From Planctomyces sp. SH-PL62 (GTDB taxonomy: Bacteria; Planctomycetota; Planctomycetia; Isosphaerales; Isosphaeraceae), in the NCBI RefSeq assembly GCF_001610895.1, contig NZ_CP011273.1, positions 4,898,001-4,962,000 on the forward strand: DNA of 64,000 nt, read 5' to 3'. Of this stretch, positions 44,252 to 52,799 are shown piece by piece. A program made the position numbers and the translations under genes. The first letter of the stretch is position 1. Each line of letters starts with the position of its first letter. The notes under the pieces were generated by a model that did no database searches, was not told the origin of the DNA, and saw only the letters and a list, made by a program, of their open reading frames with translations.

Positions 44252-44471
44252 ACGCCCCCCCGACAGGCTCGGGGCCGCCCTCGTCCGGCTCTCGGCGCCA
44301 GTCGCCGAACTGCTTGACCCGGACGGGCGGACCGTCCGGGAACTCGGCCGTGATGGAGAGCTTCCCCCCCATCGCCTCGACGTACCGCCGGAGGGTCGAG
44401 ACGTACACGTCGGCCCGCCGTCGGTCGGCCCGCCGTCGGAGCCTGGCCTCCTGTTGGACGGACCTCGTCAT
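44208..44471 (-). pseudogene. Remnant of an XRE-type regulator (antitoxin-like)
   Basis: An 87-residue frame whose end overlaps the end of rny by 44 bases. YVSTLRRYVEAMGGKLSITAEFPDG closely resembles the segment that follows the helix-turn-helix in short XRE/HigA-like regulators. The helix-turn-helix itself is missing. In its place is MTRSVQQEARLRRRADRRRAD, where a perfect 15-base tandem duplication (44409-44438) encodes RRRAD twice. I read this as a gene decayed by an internal deletion. A small expressed protein is possible but less likely. Confidence 0.5.
44409..44438. repeat. Two perfect 15-base tandem copies
   Basis: GTCGGCCCGCCGTCG is repeated directly, at 44409-44423 and 44424-44438. 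It lies in the regulator remnant where the helix-turn-helix should be, and may mark the deletion point. Confidence 0.75.
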
Positions 44472-44639
44472 CGCTCGGTTCCGCGCCTGCACGACGCTTC
44501 CCGGCCGGGCCTCGTCATGCGATGATCGACGGTTCGAGATCCCGACGCGCGACGGATCGTCCGACAGGTCAAGGCATCCAAAGAGCAACATCCGAAACCG
44601 ACTCCAGAGGCCTCGTCTTCATCGATCGAGAAGGTTCCC

Positions 44640-45530
44640 ATGGCGACCGATCCGGCACGCAAGTCCCCCCTGAAGATCCTGTTCATCGGCGACGTCGTCG
44701 GGGCCCCGGGTCGCAAGATCGTCGCGCAGTTGCTCCCCAGGCTGATCCCGCGATGGGGGATCGGACTGGTGGTCTGCAACGCCGAGAACTCGGCGGGGGG
44801 CTCGGGGCTCACCCTGCGCTGCTTCGAGGAGTTGACCGAGGCGGGGGCCGACGTCCTGACGATGGGGGACCACGTCTACCGCAAGGATGAGATCCATCAG
44901 GTCTTCGACCGATCGGACCGGGTCCTCAAGCCCGCCAATCTGCCCCCCGAGGCCCCCGGCCCGGACCTCGCGATCGTCGAGGCCCGCGACGGCACGACGG
45001 TGGCCGTCTTCTCGTTGCTGGGGCGGACCTTCATGAAGCCCGTCGACTGTCCCTTCCGCGCCGCCGACCGGCTCCTGGACCAGATCGGCCCCGGCGTCCG
45101 GGTCGTCTTCGTCGACTTCCACGCCGAGGCCACCAGCGACAAGCAACTCCTGGGTCGCTACCTCGACGGCCGCGTCTCGGCCGTCCTGGGCACCCACACC
45201 CACGTCGCCACGGCGGACGAGCAGGTCCTCCCCGGCGGCACGGCCTTCCAGAGCGACGTCGGCATGAGTGGGCCTCACGACGGGATTTTGGGCCGACGTT
45301 ACGACCGAGTCCTGGCCGCGACGCTCTCCTCCGTCCCGACCCATTTCGACGTGGCCACCGGCGACCCTCGGCTGAACGGCGCCCTGATCTCGATCGACCC
45401 CGAGAGCGGCCGCGCCCTGGCGATCCAGCGCGTGAGCATCAATCAGGACGAGGCGCGGCGGATCCTCACCGGCGCGGCCGACCAACTCGCCGACCCTTCC
45501 GGCTCGGGACCGATAGGGCCTCGCGGCTGA
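44640..45530 (+). CDS. ymdB: YmdB-like metallophosphoesterase (TIGR00282 family)
   Basis: A 296-residue protein. ILFIGDVVGAPGRK and VVCNAENSAGG at the N-terminus, DVLTMGDHVYRKDEI, FVDFHAEATSDK and VLGTHTHVATADEQV contain the Asp, Asn and His residues that hold the two metals. Bacillus YmdB is a phosphodiesterase active on 2',3'-cyclic nucleotides and influences biofilm and motility. It lies close to rny, as in many bacteria, which supports an RNA-related role. The N-terminal eight residues before the first strand are extra. Confidence 0.93.
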   Translation: MATDPARKSPLKILFIGDVVGAPGRKIVAQLLPRLIPRWGIGLVVCNAENSAGGSGLTLRCFEELTEAGADVLTMGDHVYRKDEIHQVFDRSDRVLKPANLPPEAPGPDLAIVEARDGTTVAVFSLLGRTFMKPVDCPFRAADRLLDQIGPGVRVVFVDFHAEATSDKQLLGRYLDGRVSAVLGTHTHVATADEQVLPGGTAFQSDVGMSGPHDGILGRRYDRVLAATLSSVPTHFDVATGDPRLNGALISIDPESGRALAIQRVSINQDEARRILTGAADQLADPSGSGPIGPRG

Positions 45531-45531
45531 A

Positions 45532-46542
45532 TCAGGCTCCCAGGCCGCGTCGGCCGGCGAGCCCTCGAAGCCGCGAGAGCCCTCGGGCGATCCCGTCGTC
45601 GAACGCCCGTTCGTCGTCGAATCGACGGCCTTCGAGATACCGCCAGCGAATCCAGCGCTCGGCGATGAGCACGTCGGCCAGCTCCTCGAACGCGACGGCC
45701 GCCTCAAGCTCCGCCGCTCCCACGGGCCGAATCCGCCGATACTCCGCGAGCCCCTCGGCGCGCAACGCCTCGCCCTCGCCGCCGGGGAGCCACTCCCCCC
45801 AGAGCCGGGCCAGGTCGGCCGCGACGGACTCCACGTCCATCGCCCCGTAATCGACGAGGCCGGTCAGGGCGTCGCCGACGAAGAGGAAGTGCTCCGGACG
45901 GGCGTCGCGGAGGCAAGGCTGCAACGGGAGCGCGGCCCGACTCGCCTTCCACGTCGACGCCAAAACCACCGGCGCGACACGACGCGCCAGCTCCAGCCAG
46001 GTGGACGCAGGCCCCGCAAGCGAGTCGTCCGATCGCGCTTCCAGGGCCCTTGCGATCGCTTCGAAGCCCCCCCGCGCCAGGCGGTCCAGCTCGTCCCGAC
46101 GGACGGCCAGGCCGGGACTCTCGCCGTGACGGGCGTCGACCCGCGCGATCCGTACATGGACTTCCGCCAGCGCCCCGAAGGCGGCGCGGACCCTGGCGGC
46201 GGTAGGGAGCGATCCGGCGACGGCGGCGCCGGGAAGCCAGGGGACCACCTCCCAGCAACAGCCCCTCAGCGAGACCGCCGTCTCCCCGAGGAGCATGTGG
46301 ATCGGCCGGGGGACGAACGGGAGATCGGCGAGCAGGCGAAGCCAGGCGTGGATCCTCTCGACGCGATCGAGCCCGGTCGTCGGCGGCCAGGCGCGGGCCA
46401 GGCGGTCGCCGTTCGTCGATCGGTAACGCCAGAGGAGCGAGCCGCTGAGGCCGCCGGCGGCGCTCAGCGCAGTGGGCGATTCGAGGGGGCGTTCGGAGGG
46501 AGGATAGCGGTCGAACAGGTCGACGAGTCCGAGGGGGGTCAC
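45532..46542 (-). CDS. Aminoglycoside-phosphotransferase-like kinase
   Basis: A 336-residue protein with the APH fold in reduced form. The catalytic-loop region reads CLRDARPEHFLFVGDALTGLVDYGAMDVES. In it R-D-x-x-P-E-H-F takes the place of the usual H-x-D-x4-N, and the D-Y-G Asp is the metal ligand of the next strand. The N-terminal lobe is Leu/Arg-rich with a weak nucleotide loop (AAGGLSGSLLWRYR). Similar genes phosphorylate small alcohols or sugars; the substrate is unknown. It overlaps the acyltransferase gene by four bases (ATGA), so both are translated from one message. Confidence 0.75.
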   Translation of the reverse strand: MTPLGLVDLFDRYPPSERPLESPTALSAAGGLSGSLLWRYRSTNGDRLARAWPPTTGLDRVERIHAWLRLLADLPFVPRPIHMLLGETAVSLRGCCWEVVPWLPGAAVAGSLPTAARVRAAFGALAEVHVRIARVDARHGESPGLAVRRDELDRLARGGFEAIARALEARSDDSLAGPASTWLELARRVAPVVLASTWKASRAALPLQPCLRDARPEHFLFVGDALTGLVDYGAMDVESVAADLARLWGEWLPGGEGEALRAEGLAEYRRIRPVGAAELEAAVAFEELADVLIAERWIRWRYLEGRRFDDERAFDDGIARGLSRLRGLAGRRGLGA

Positions 46543-47333
46543 TCGACCGGCCCCATCCCGGCAGGCTCCTCGATCCGCGCCGGGACCCCGCCGAACTCGC
46601 GGAAGCTCCGCTCCTGGAGATCGCGGAGGGCCTGATCGAACCGCTCGCAGACGCGCGCGAGAACGTCTTTATCGGCGGCCTGGGACGGGTGGAAGTCGGA
46701 GAGGTCGAGCGGCTCGCCGAACATGACGCGAGAGCGCGACGGCGACCAGAGCGCCGGGCCGATGTCGATCGTCGCCGGCGTCCCCGAGATGAACGCGGGG
46801 ACGACCGGAACCCCCGACCGGACCGCGATGAACGCCGCCCCCGCCCTCATCGGCCCGAGCCTTCGGCCCGACTCGGGCGTGATCCGACCTTCAGGGAAGA
46901 TCGGCAGGACCTTCCCCTCCGCCAACGTCCGCAGGGCGGCGCGGGTCGCCTGGATGTCCCGGCCGTCGCGATTCACCGGGATGCATTCCGTCAGGAGGCA
47001 GAACGAATGGACGATCGGTAGATCGTACATTTCCTTGGCGATCATGAATCCCAGGACCCGACGGCATCGCGATTGCAGAAGGAGATGGTCGATGCAGCAG
47101 GTATGGTTGGCGATCAGGATGGCCGCCCCGCGTTCGGGGAGCGGGGCCCAGCCGTTGGATCGCAGGCGGTGCAAGGATCGGGTGTAGAAGCGGGTCAGCC
47201 ACCAGATGGGCAGGAGGCTCGGCACGATCTCACCCGGCCTCGAGACGCGAGGCGACGGACGTCGGCCGGGGCTCAACAAGGCGGGAATCAGGAGGAGTAC
47301 GATGGTCAGACCGATCGGGACCCAGACGCTCAT
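46539..47333 (-). CDS. PlsC-like 1-acylglycerol-3-phosphate acyltransferase
   Basis: A 264-residue protein with an N-terminal membrane helix (about 3-21). The acyltransferase motif I is ANHTCCIDHLLL, the catalytic H-x4-D. Motif III is LPIFPEGRITPES, which binds the glycerol phosphate, and VPVVPAFISGT is motif IV. Enzymes of this family add the second acyl chain to lysophosphatidic acid; some act on other lipids. It is the first gene of a two-gene operon with the kinase-like gene. Confidence 0.9.
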   Translation of the reverse strand: MSVWVPIGLTIVLLLIPALLSPGRRPSPRVSRPGEIVPSLLPIWWLTRFYTRSLHRLRSNGWAPLPERGAAILIANHTCCIDHLLLQSRCRRVLGFMIAKEMYDLPIVHSFCLLTECIPVNRDGRDIQATRAALRTLAEGKVLPIFPEGRITPESGRRLGPMRAGAAFIAVRSGVPVVPAFISGTPATIDIGPALWSPSRSRVMFGEPLDLSDFHPSQAADKDVLARVCERFDQALRDLQERSFREFGGVPARIEEPAGMGPVE

Positions 47334-47467
47334 GACGGCACAGCCGGTTGGATAAACGTGACAAGGGACGTTCCATATTATGGACGTCCCTCATCGGACC
47401 ATCTTCCAGGGGCCTGGGTCAAGAGCCGGACGAGGGCGAAGCCGGCCGGTGACGAGGGGTATGCAGA

Positions 47468-48634
47468 TCAGGCGGCCTGCCGACGACCGTGACGCCGGAG
47501 GGTCAGCCCCCCGCCAAGCCCGGCCAGGATCCAGACGGCCACGGTGGAGGGCTCCGGAACGGCCGAGGCCAGGACCTGGGCGCCGTCGATGCCGAACCCC
47601 GTCATGGAGTCGCAGAACCCACAGCCGCACTGGGCCGCCAGGAGGCCGGTCTTGAGCAGCTCCGCCCCGACCGTCTCCGAGCTGGCGCCGTTGCTCAGGG
47701 TCTTCATCAGCGATACGGCCGCGGGGCTGAACTTGGTGTTAGGGTCGGTCAGCAGATTCCAGTTGGCGACCGCCGCGTCGATGTAGTCGCCGGTCTGGTC
47801 GGGATGGTCGCCGACGCCGAAGGCGTGCATCAGCTCGTGCGCCACGTTGTGGGCTACGGCCCAGGAGAGCTGGTCGGCGTTGCTGGCGTAGTTGAGCTTG
47901 TCGATGAAGCTGAAGCCGTCGTCGCCGACGCTGGTGATGCCGATCGCGTCGGGGTTGGCGCTGTACGAGGCCCCCGAGACGACGCTCATCATGTGCGAGG
48001 CGGGAACGCCCGGGTCGCTCGTCAGCTTGACGTCGATCCCGCTGAGCTGGAACGTCCGCTCCACCTTGCTGAGAACGTCGTTCGCGAAGCCCGCCTGCTG
48101 GTCCGCCGTGGGCGTGCCGCCGAACGCCGCGATCGCGGCCGGGCTCTGATACCACGGCTTCGGGTCGCCCACGGTCAGCGAGGAGGCCTCGGCGTAGGGC
48201 TGGCCCCCCAGGTTGATGAACGCGTCAGCCGTGGAGGTCGTGGCCCCGAAGGTCGGCTGTCGGGTGTACGTGAGGGCGGCCGGCGTGGCGTTGATCGTCG
48301 AGGAGACCGCGGCGGCCGAGATCACCGGCTTGTCCACGTTCGGGATCGCGGGGGCGGCGACCGGAATCAAAGCCGCGGAGACGGGGACGGGCGCGGCGAC
48401 CGGTGCCGCGACGGGGGGGCTTGTCGGGCGATAGTAAAAGCTCGCCGGCAGATTCGTGATCGCGTTGGCGGAGGTCGGCGGGGCGTAGATGTTGCCCGCG
48501 GTACTCAACTGATTGGCATACCAGGCGGTCAACGTGGCTTGAGAATCGAACCAGGACAACGGCGCAGCCGCAGCCGAGCAGGACAGGGCCACCCATGCCG
48601 CGATCCCACCTGTCAGCGTCCTGATTCCATTCAT
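47468..48634 (-). CDS. PEP-CTERM-anchored metzincin-like metalloprotease
   Basis: A 388-residue exported protein. Strong AGGGAGG lies before the ATG and a signal peptide is present (GGIAAWVALSCSAAAAP). An Ala/Pro/Val-rich linker (about 50-90) precedes the catalytic part. There VAHELMHAFGVGDH fits the zinc motif H-E-x2-H-x2-G-x2-D/H, with Asp as possible third ligand as in snapalysin-like enzymes. The C-terminus has VPEPSTVAVW, a hydrophobic helix and RRHGRR, a PEP-CTERM sorting signal cut by an exosortase. It is probably a surface or secreted protease. No exosortase gene is in the window. Confidence 0.82.
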   Translation of the reverse strand: MNGIRTLTGGIAAWVALSCSAAAAPLSWFDSQATLTAWYANQLSTAGNIYAPPTSANAITNLPASFYYRPTSPPVAAPVAAPVPVSAALIPVAAPAIPNVDKPVISAAAVSSTINATPAALTYTRQPTFGATTSTADAFINLGGQPYAEASSLTVGDPKPWYQSPAAIAAFGGTPTADQQAGFANDVLSKVERTFQLSGIDVKLTSDPGVPASHMMSVVSGASYSANPDAIGITSVGDDGFSFIDKLNYASNADQLSWAVAHNVAHELMHAFGVGDHPDQTGDYIDAAVANWNLLTDPNTKFSPAAVSLMKTLSNGASSETVGAELLKTGLLAAQCGCGFCDSMTGFGIDGAQVLASAVPEPSTVAVWILAGLGGGLTLRRHGRRQAA

Positions 48635-49332
48635 GCGAACCTCCCTGTTCAGCCTTCAAGCCGTCATCCATGAACGGCTCGACCGATCTGTTTGCTATCA
48701 GCCATTCGCCGCTGGCCTTATCGCCGACCCCGGGTGCTTTGATGGCCGTTCCGGCGGAAGCCTCGCACCGACGTCCTCGTCGTGCCGTTCCGCAGGACAT
48801 TCCTCTCTTCTAGCAACGAGCGGGCCGAAACGCCGGGAGACGAGCTGATTTTCGGCCAAACCCAAGAACCAGCTTTCCGAACGAGTCCGGAAACTCCTTT
48901 CGTCAAGCTGTTTACGTCCATCGACGCTCACGGTCAAAACTCAAAATCATCCGCGATCCCGATCTGAGCCTGGCCTAGCCTCACAGGGAGGTTTTTACAA
49001 TCGGCCATGTAATTGAAACAATCGACACGCGGCCGACAATCCGCACGACCGTCGTCATCGACGGCCCTAGAGACGGCTCAGCCGATCGCGACGAGTCGTG
49101 GATTTCGCCCGTTCGAGAGGACTCGACACGGACCGTCGGGGAAGGCCGACACGTCGAGATTCGCAGGCTCTCGCATGGGGGGATGCGATCGAGCCCCAGG
49201 GCAGGATGGTGGGAAGGGAGGAAGAGGTCGACGCGACCGACGTCGCGCCGGAATTCCGCCAGATATGGCTAAGGGGCGGTGGGGGGGGCGGCGCGTCCGT
49301 TCTACCGGGGGGTCACGCCGCCGGTCACGGCT
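48635..49332. other. Long intergenic region, no gene seen
   Basis: About 700 bases upstream of the metalloprotease. The part at 48890-49020 is less GC-rich than its surroundings and includes AGGGAGG followed by ATGTAA, a start directly next to a stop. I see no conserved protein, tRNA or strong hairpin. Reading frames here are short and without known motifs. Confidence 0.5.
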
Positions 49333-49569
49333 TCAGGCCGCCGACCTGGATTCCTGGACCAGCCCGCGGGCGAGGTCCGCGACGGACTTCATGTCGGCCA
49401 CGACGTCGAGATCGATGCTCACGCCGTGGCGATCCTCGATCAGCATGACGACCCGCACCACGTCGAGCGAGTCGAGCGCCAGGTCTTCGAGGAGGAGGGT
49501 GTCGGCGGTGATCACCTTGGACCGCGCCTTCTCGGAGACCGATCGGATCAGGTCCGACACGGTCGCCAT
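49333..49569 (-). CDS. Acyl carrier protein
   Basis: A 78-residue protein of typical ACP size from the ATG at 49569, with GAGG five bases upstream. ALDSLDVVRVVMLIED contains the D-S-L-D motif, whose Ser takes the phosphopantetheine arm, and is followed by the acidic helix II. It would carry acyl chains for the ketosynthase or acyltransferase encoded 2-3 kb away, or for another pathway. Upstream in-frame starts add low-complexity sequence. It is probably a specialised ACP, because the housekeeping acpP usually sits with fabD/fabG/fabF (inference). Confidence 0.88.
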   Translation of the reverse strand: MATVSDLIRSVSEKARSKVITADTLLLEDLALDSLDVVRVVMLIEDRHGVSIDLDVVADMKSVADLARGLVQESRSAA

Positions 49570-49834
49570 CGCCCCCTCGAATGTGTTCGCGGCTGCCAGC
49601 GATTGGATCACGAGAGACCTCCTGCCCACAAGGGCGACCGTCGAAACACCTGCGACTCCATCGAGAAACGCATCGCTGGTTATCGGAACCGCCGAGGCCC
49701 GATCTTGAAGCCAACTCGGCGAGCCCGACGGGCGGTCGGGATCCCGAGGAGGCGCCGCCGGGGAGGCTGAGGCGTCGGTCGCAACCCGATGCAACCCTTG
49801 AAAAAGAGACTTCTTTCGAAAGGTCGGTAGGTCG

Positions 49835-49863
49835 TTGAAGGGCCTCCGAGGGCTCACTAGAAT
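49835..49863 (+). promoter_or_regulatory. Sigma-70-type promoter of the lipoprotein gene
   Basis: TTGAAG, 17 bases, TAGAAT. The -10 matches the consensus at five of six places and the spacing is ideal. The leader to the ATG at 49988 would be about 118 bases. Confidence 0.6.
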
Positions 49864-49987
49864 GGACCCGGCTTAAGGCGAATCGAGGCCGTCACGCACT
49901 CGTGGCGAGCGGGCGCCGCAAGGTTCCGGCCACGTCGATGATCGACGTCCTCGACCGCCACCCCCCCAACGTAGGAGTGAGATCACG

Positions 49988-50281
49988 ATGAAGATGGGAT
50001 TGAAGGTTCTTCTTTCGGCCTCGACGTTCGGTCTCTGCCTCGCGATCACCGGCTGCAACACCGAAGAGGTCCCGCCCGTCGTCACGCCGCCGGCCACCCC
50101 GCCCGCCGCCACCGCGCCGGCCGAGACCCCCAAGGTCGACGTGCCGCCGGTCGTCGAAGCTCCCCCGGCGGAGACGCCGAAGGTCGAGGAGCCGAAGGTC
50201 GAGGAGCCCAAGGTCGAAGCTCCCCCGGCGGAAGCGCCGAAGGTCGAGGAGCCGAAGGCCGAAGAGCCCAAGACCCCCTGA
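49988..50281 (+). CDS. Small Pro/Glu/Lys-rich lipoprotein
   Basis: A 97-residue protein with a lipoprotein signal peptide ending in the lipobox LAITGC, so the Cys (about residue 23) should be lipidated. The mature chain is almost wholly low complexity: a Pro/Ala part followed by repeats of PKVEEPKVEAPPAE type. It has no enzyme motif and probably forms an extended, charged spacer at the envelope. AGGAG lies ten bases before the ATG. The function is unknown. Confidence 0.75.
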   Translation: MKMGLKVLLSASTFGLCLAITGCNTEEVPPVVTPPATPPAATAPAETPKVDVPPVVEAPPAETPKVEEPKVEEPKVEAPPAEAPKVEEPKAEEPKTP

Positions 50282-50320
50282 GCTTGGGCGTCGGACTCGG
50301 TCCGCGAAGAATCAAAACCG

Positions 50321-50345
50321 TTCGGGGGTCGTTCCGACCCCCGAA
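50321..50345. terminator. Bidirectional hairpin terminator
   Basis: TTCGGGGGTCG and CGACCCCCGAA form a perfect 11-base stem with a three-base loop. It lies midway between the convergent lipoprotein and fumarylacetoacetase-family genes and can serve both. Confidence 0.7.
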
Positions 50346-50386
50346 TTCCATCTCAAGGCCCGACCCGGGCGGGGGCCTCGCGAATC

Positions 50387-51256
50387 TCAGCTGGTGGCCT
50401 CGCCGCAGGCCAGAGCAGGATTCTCGAGCCTGCCGAGCCCCTCGATCTCGATCCGCACCACGTCGCCCGATCTCAGGGCGAATTCGTCGGGCGGGATGAT
50501 TCCGGTCCCGGTCAGCAGGATCACCCCCTCGGGGAATGATTGATCCCGACCGAGCCAGGCGATCAGGTCTTCGTATCGTCGAGCCATCCGTGACGTCGAG
50601 GTCTTCCCCTCGAACGCGATCTCGCCCGACCGTCGGATCTCCAGGCGGATTTCCAGGTCGCTCGGATCGGCGATCGACGCCGCCAGGATGATCGCCGGTC
50701 CCAGGGCGCAGCAGCCGTCATAGACTTTCGCCTGGGGCAGATAGAGCGGGTTCTCCCCCTCGATGTCCCGCGAGCTGACGTCGTTCCCGATCGTGAAGCC
50801 GACCAGTTCGAGCTTCGGCGACAGGACGAGCGCCAGCTCGGGCTCGGGGACGGTCCAGCGGGCGTCGCGACGGATGCGGATCGGTTCCCCAGGCCCGACG
50901 ACCCGATGGGGCGTCGCCTTGAAAAACAACTCCGGCCGCTCGGCGCGGTAGACCAGATCGTAGAACGTCGCGGCCTGGCGCGATTCCTCCTCGCGGGCCG
51001 TTTTGCTCCGTTCATAGGTCACGCCCGCCCCCCAGACCTCCTGACGGTCCATCGGCGGGAGCAGCCGGATCGAGTCGAGCTTCAAGCGGTCGACGGCCCG
51101 GTCGGCCAGCCCTGCGACCGTGGCGGCCGGGTCGACGCCGTGGAGGATTTCCGATAAACGGGAGGGCCCGGCCCCGAGCGGGGCCACCTCTCCGGCTTGC
51201 AACAGGCCCACTCGGGGCGTCGGATCGGCGTCGGTCGCGAATTTGACGAGATGCAT
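50387..51256 (-). CDS. Fumarylacetoacetate hydrolase family protein
   Basis: A 289-residue protein with a small N-terminal domain and a C-terminal FAH domain. Metal-binding acids appear in VPEPELALVLSP (two Glu) and in GNDVSSRDIEGENPLYLPQAK (Asp). GILLTGTGIIPPDEFALRSGD near the end matches the typical G-T-P-x-G-x-G region, modified. Family members hydrolyse or decarboxylate acylpyruvates and related keto acids of aromatic or sugar catabolism. The exact reaction cannot be told. It is a single gene transcribed away from the ketosynthase. Confidence 0.87.
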   Translation of the reverse strand: MHLVKFATDADPTPRVGLLQAGEVAPLGAGPSRLSEILHGVDPAATVAGLADRAVDRLKLDSIRLLPPMDRQEVWGAGVTYERSKTAREEESRQAATFYDLVYRAERPELFFKATPHRVVGPGEPIRIRRDARWTVPEPELALVLSPKLELVGFTIGNDVSSRDIEGENPLYLPQAKVYDGCCALGPAIILAASIADPSDLEIRLEIRRSGEIAFEGKTSTSRMARRYEDLIAWLGRDQSFPEGVILLTGTGIIPPDEFALRSGDVVRIEIEGLGRLENPALACGEATS

Positions 51257-51408
51257 GGCTCGGGTCCCTCGGACGGGAGAGGCGGCAAGGGGATCGGCTT
51301 GCGGACGACGCCGCCATCATACGATCATCGGGGACGGGAAATCAGCAAGCCGGCGGGCCGAGGCGACGGGACGTCGGGGATCGAATCGGTCGAGGGAGCG
51401 AGACGACG

Positions 51409-52668
51409 ATGGCGGAACGGGTCTACGTGGTGGGGCATGGCGCGATCACCTGCCTGGGCAAGGACATGGACGCCACCTGGCGGGCGCTGATCGCCGGCGA
51501 GTCGGGGATTCGTCGGCACGCCTCGCTCGATCGCGGGCAGTATCTCCAGGACGTCGCCGGCCTGGTCGAGGACCTGGGGCCGGCCTCGCGAACCGAGGAC
51601 CGGGAGTTCGCGAGGCTCTCGGCCCGGTTCCTGTCGCTGGCGATGACGGCGGCCCGCGCGGCCTGGGCCGACGCCGGGATGCCGGGAGTCGAGGACCGCA
51701 TCGACCGCGAGCGGGTCGCGGTGGCCGTCGGCTCGGCGTTCGGCGGGATGGATTTCCTCGAAGCCCAGCAGGCCCGGATGCGGAAGCGGACCGACCTGTC
51801 GGTGAGCCCGTTCCTGGTCCCCGGCCTGCTGATCAATCAGGCGGGCGGGCAGATCTCCCAGCAGTTGAAGCTGTATGGGCCGGGCGTCGCGCCGGCGAAC
51901 GCCTGCGCGTCGGGCGCCCACGCGATCATCCTGGGCGCGATGATGCTCAAGGCGGGCGACGCCGACCTGGCCCTCTGCGGCGCGGCGGAAAGCGCGTTCA
52001 CGCCGGCGATCGTCAACGGCTTCTCGACCATGAAGGCCCTGTTCAGCCCCAAACCGGGCGACCGCGCCGAGGCGGACCCCTCCCAGGCCAGCCGACCCTT
52101 CAGCCGGGACCGCGCGGGGTTCGTCATGTCGGAGGGGGCGGGGATGGTCGTCCTCGCCACGAGGCGGGCCCTGGATCGGCTGGGATTGACCCCGCAGGCC
52201 GAACTCGCGGGCTACGCCGTCAACTCCGACGGCTTCCACATGGCGACCCCCAGCCCCGACCGCATCCGACGTTGCCTCACGCTCGGGCTGGAGAAGGCCG
52301 AGGTCGCGCCCGGGGAGGTCGACTACTACAACGCCCACGGCACCAGCACCACGATCAATGATCAGGTCGAGACAGGCGTCTTGAAGGAGGTCTTCGGCGA
52401 CCACGCGCGACGGCTGCCGGTCAGCTCGATCAAGGGGGCGATCGGCCACACCCTCGGCGCGGCTTCAGCCGTGGAGGCCGCCGTCTGCCTCCGCGCCCTC
52501 CGCGATCAGATCGTCCCGCCCACGGCCAACCACCTGCCCGACCCGGAGCTTGACCTCGACTACGTCCCGAACCAGGCTCGGGCGGTGCGCCTGGACACGG
52601 TGATGAGCGCCTCGTTCGGATTCGGGGGGACCAACAACGTCCTGGTGCTCCGCCGCCCTCGCGACTGA
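51409..52668 (+). CDS. Beta-ketoacyl-ACP synthase, FabF-like
   Basis: A 419-residue thiolase-fold enzyme. The active-site Cys is in ANACASGAHAII (about residue 166), the two His in YNAHGTSTTINDQ and IKGAIGHTLGAASA, and SFGFGGTNNVLVL closes the C-terminus. This is the full Cys-His-His triad of an elongating ketosynthase. It would condense malonyl-ACP with an acyl chain. Because it is followed by an LpxL-like acyltransferase and not by other fab genes, a role in a special lipid is likely (inference). Confidence 0.93.
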   Translation: MAERVYVVGHGAITCLGKDMDATWRALIAGESGIRRHASLDRGQYLQDVAGLVEDLGPASRTEDREFARLSARFLSLAMTAARAAWADAGMPGVEDRIDRERVAVAVGSAFGGMDFLEAQQARMRKRTDLSVSPFLVPGLLINQAGGQISQQLKLYGPGVAPANACASGAHAIILGAMMLKAGDADLALCGAAESAFTPAIVNGFSTMKALFSPKPGDRAEADPSQASRPFSRDRAGFVMSEGAGMVVLATRRALDRLGLTPQAELAGYAVNSDGFHMATPSPDRIRRCLTLGLEKAEVAPGEVDYYNAHGTSTTINDQVETGVLKEVFGDHARRLPVSSIKGAIGHTLGAASAVEAAVCLRALRDQIVPPTANHLPDPELDLDYVPNQARAVRLDTVMSASFGFGGTNNVLVLRRPRD

Positions 52669-52799
52669 GCGACGGCCCCAGGATTTTGGCGTTGCCAGCG
52701 AGGGCGAGGCGTGACAAACTCCGGCGCTGCCCGGTCGGCTCGGGACGTCACGGCGACGTCGCGCGGCGGCCCTGCGCGGCCAAGGACGAGGTGACGTCG

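Noticed and set aside
49013-49708. Plus-strand open frame of 231 codons opposite the acyl carrier protein gene.
   Set aside because: It is Arg/Ser-rich without motifs and overlaps the ACP gene, which has a clear DSLD motif.
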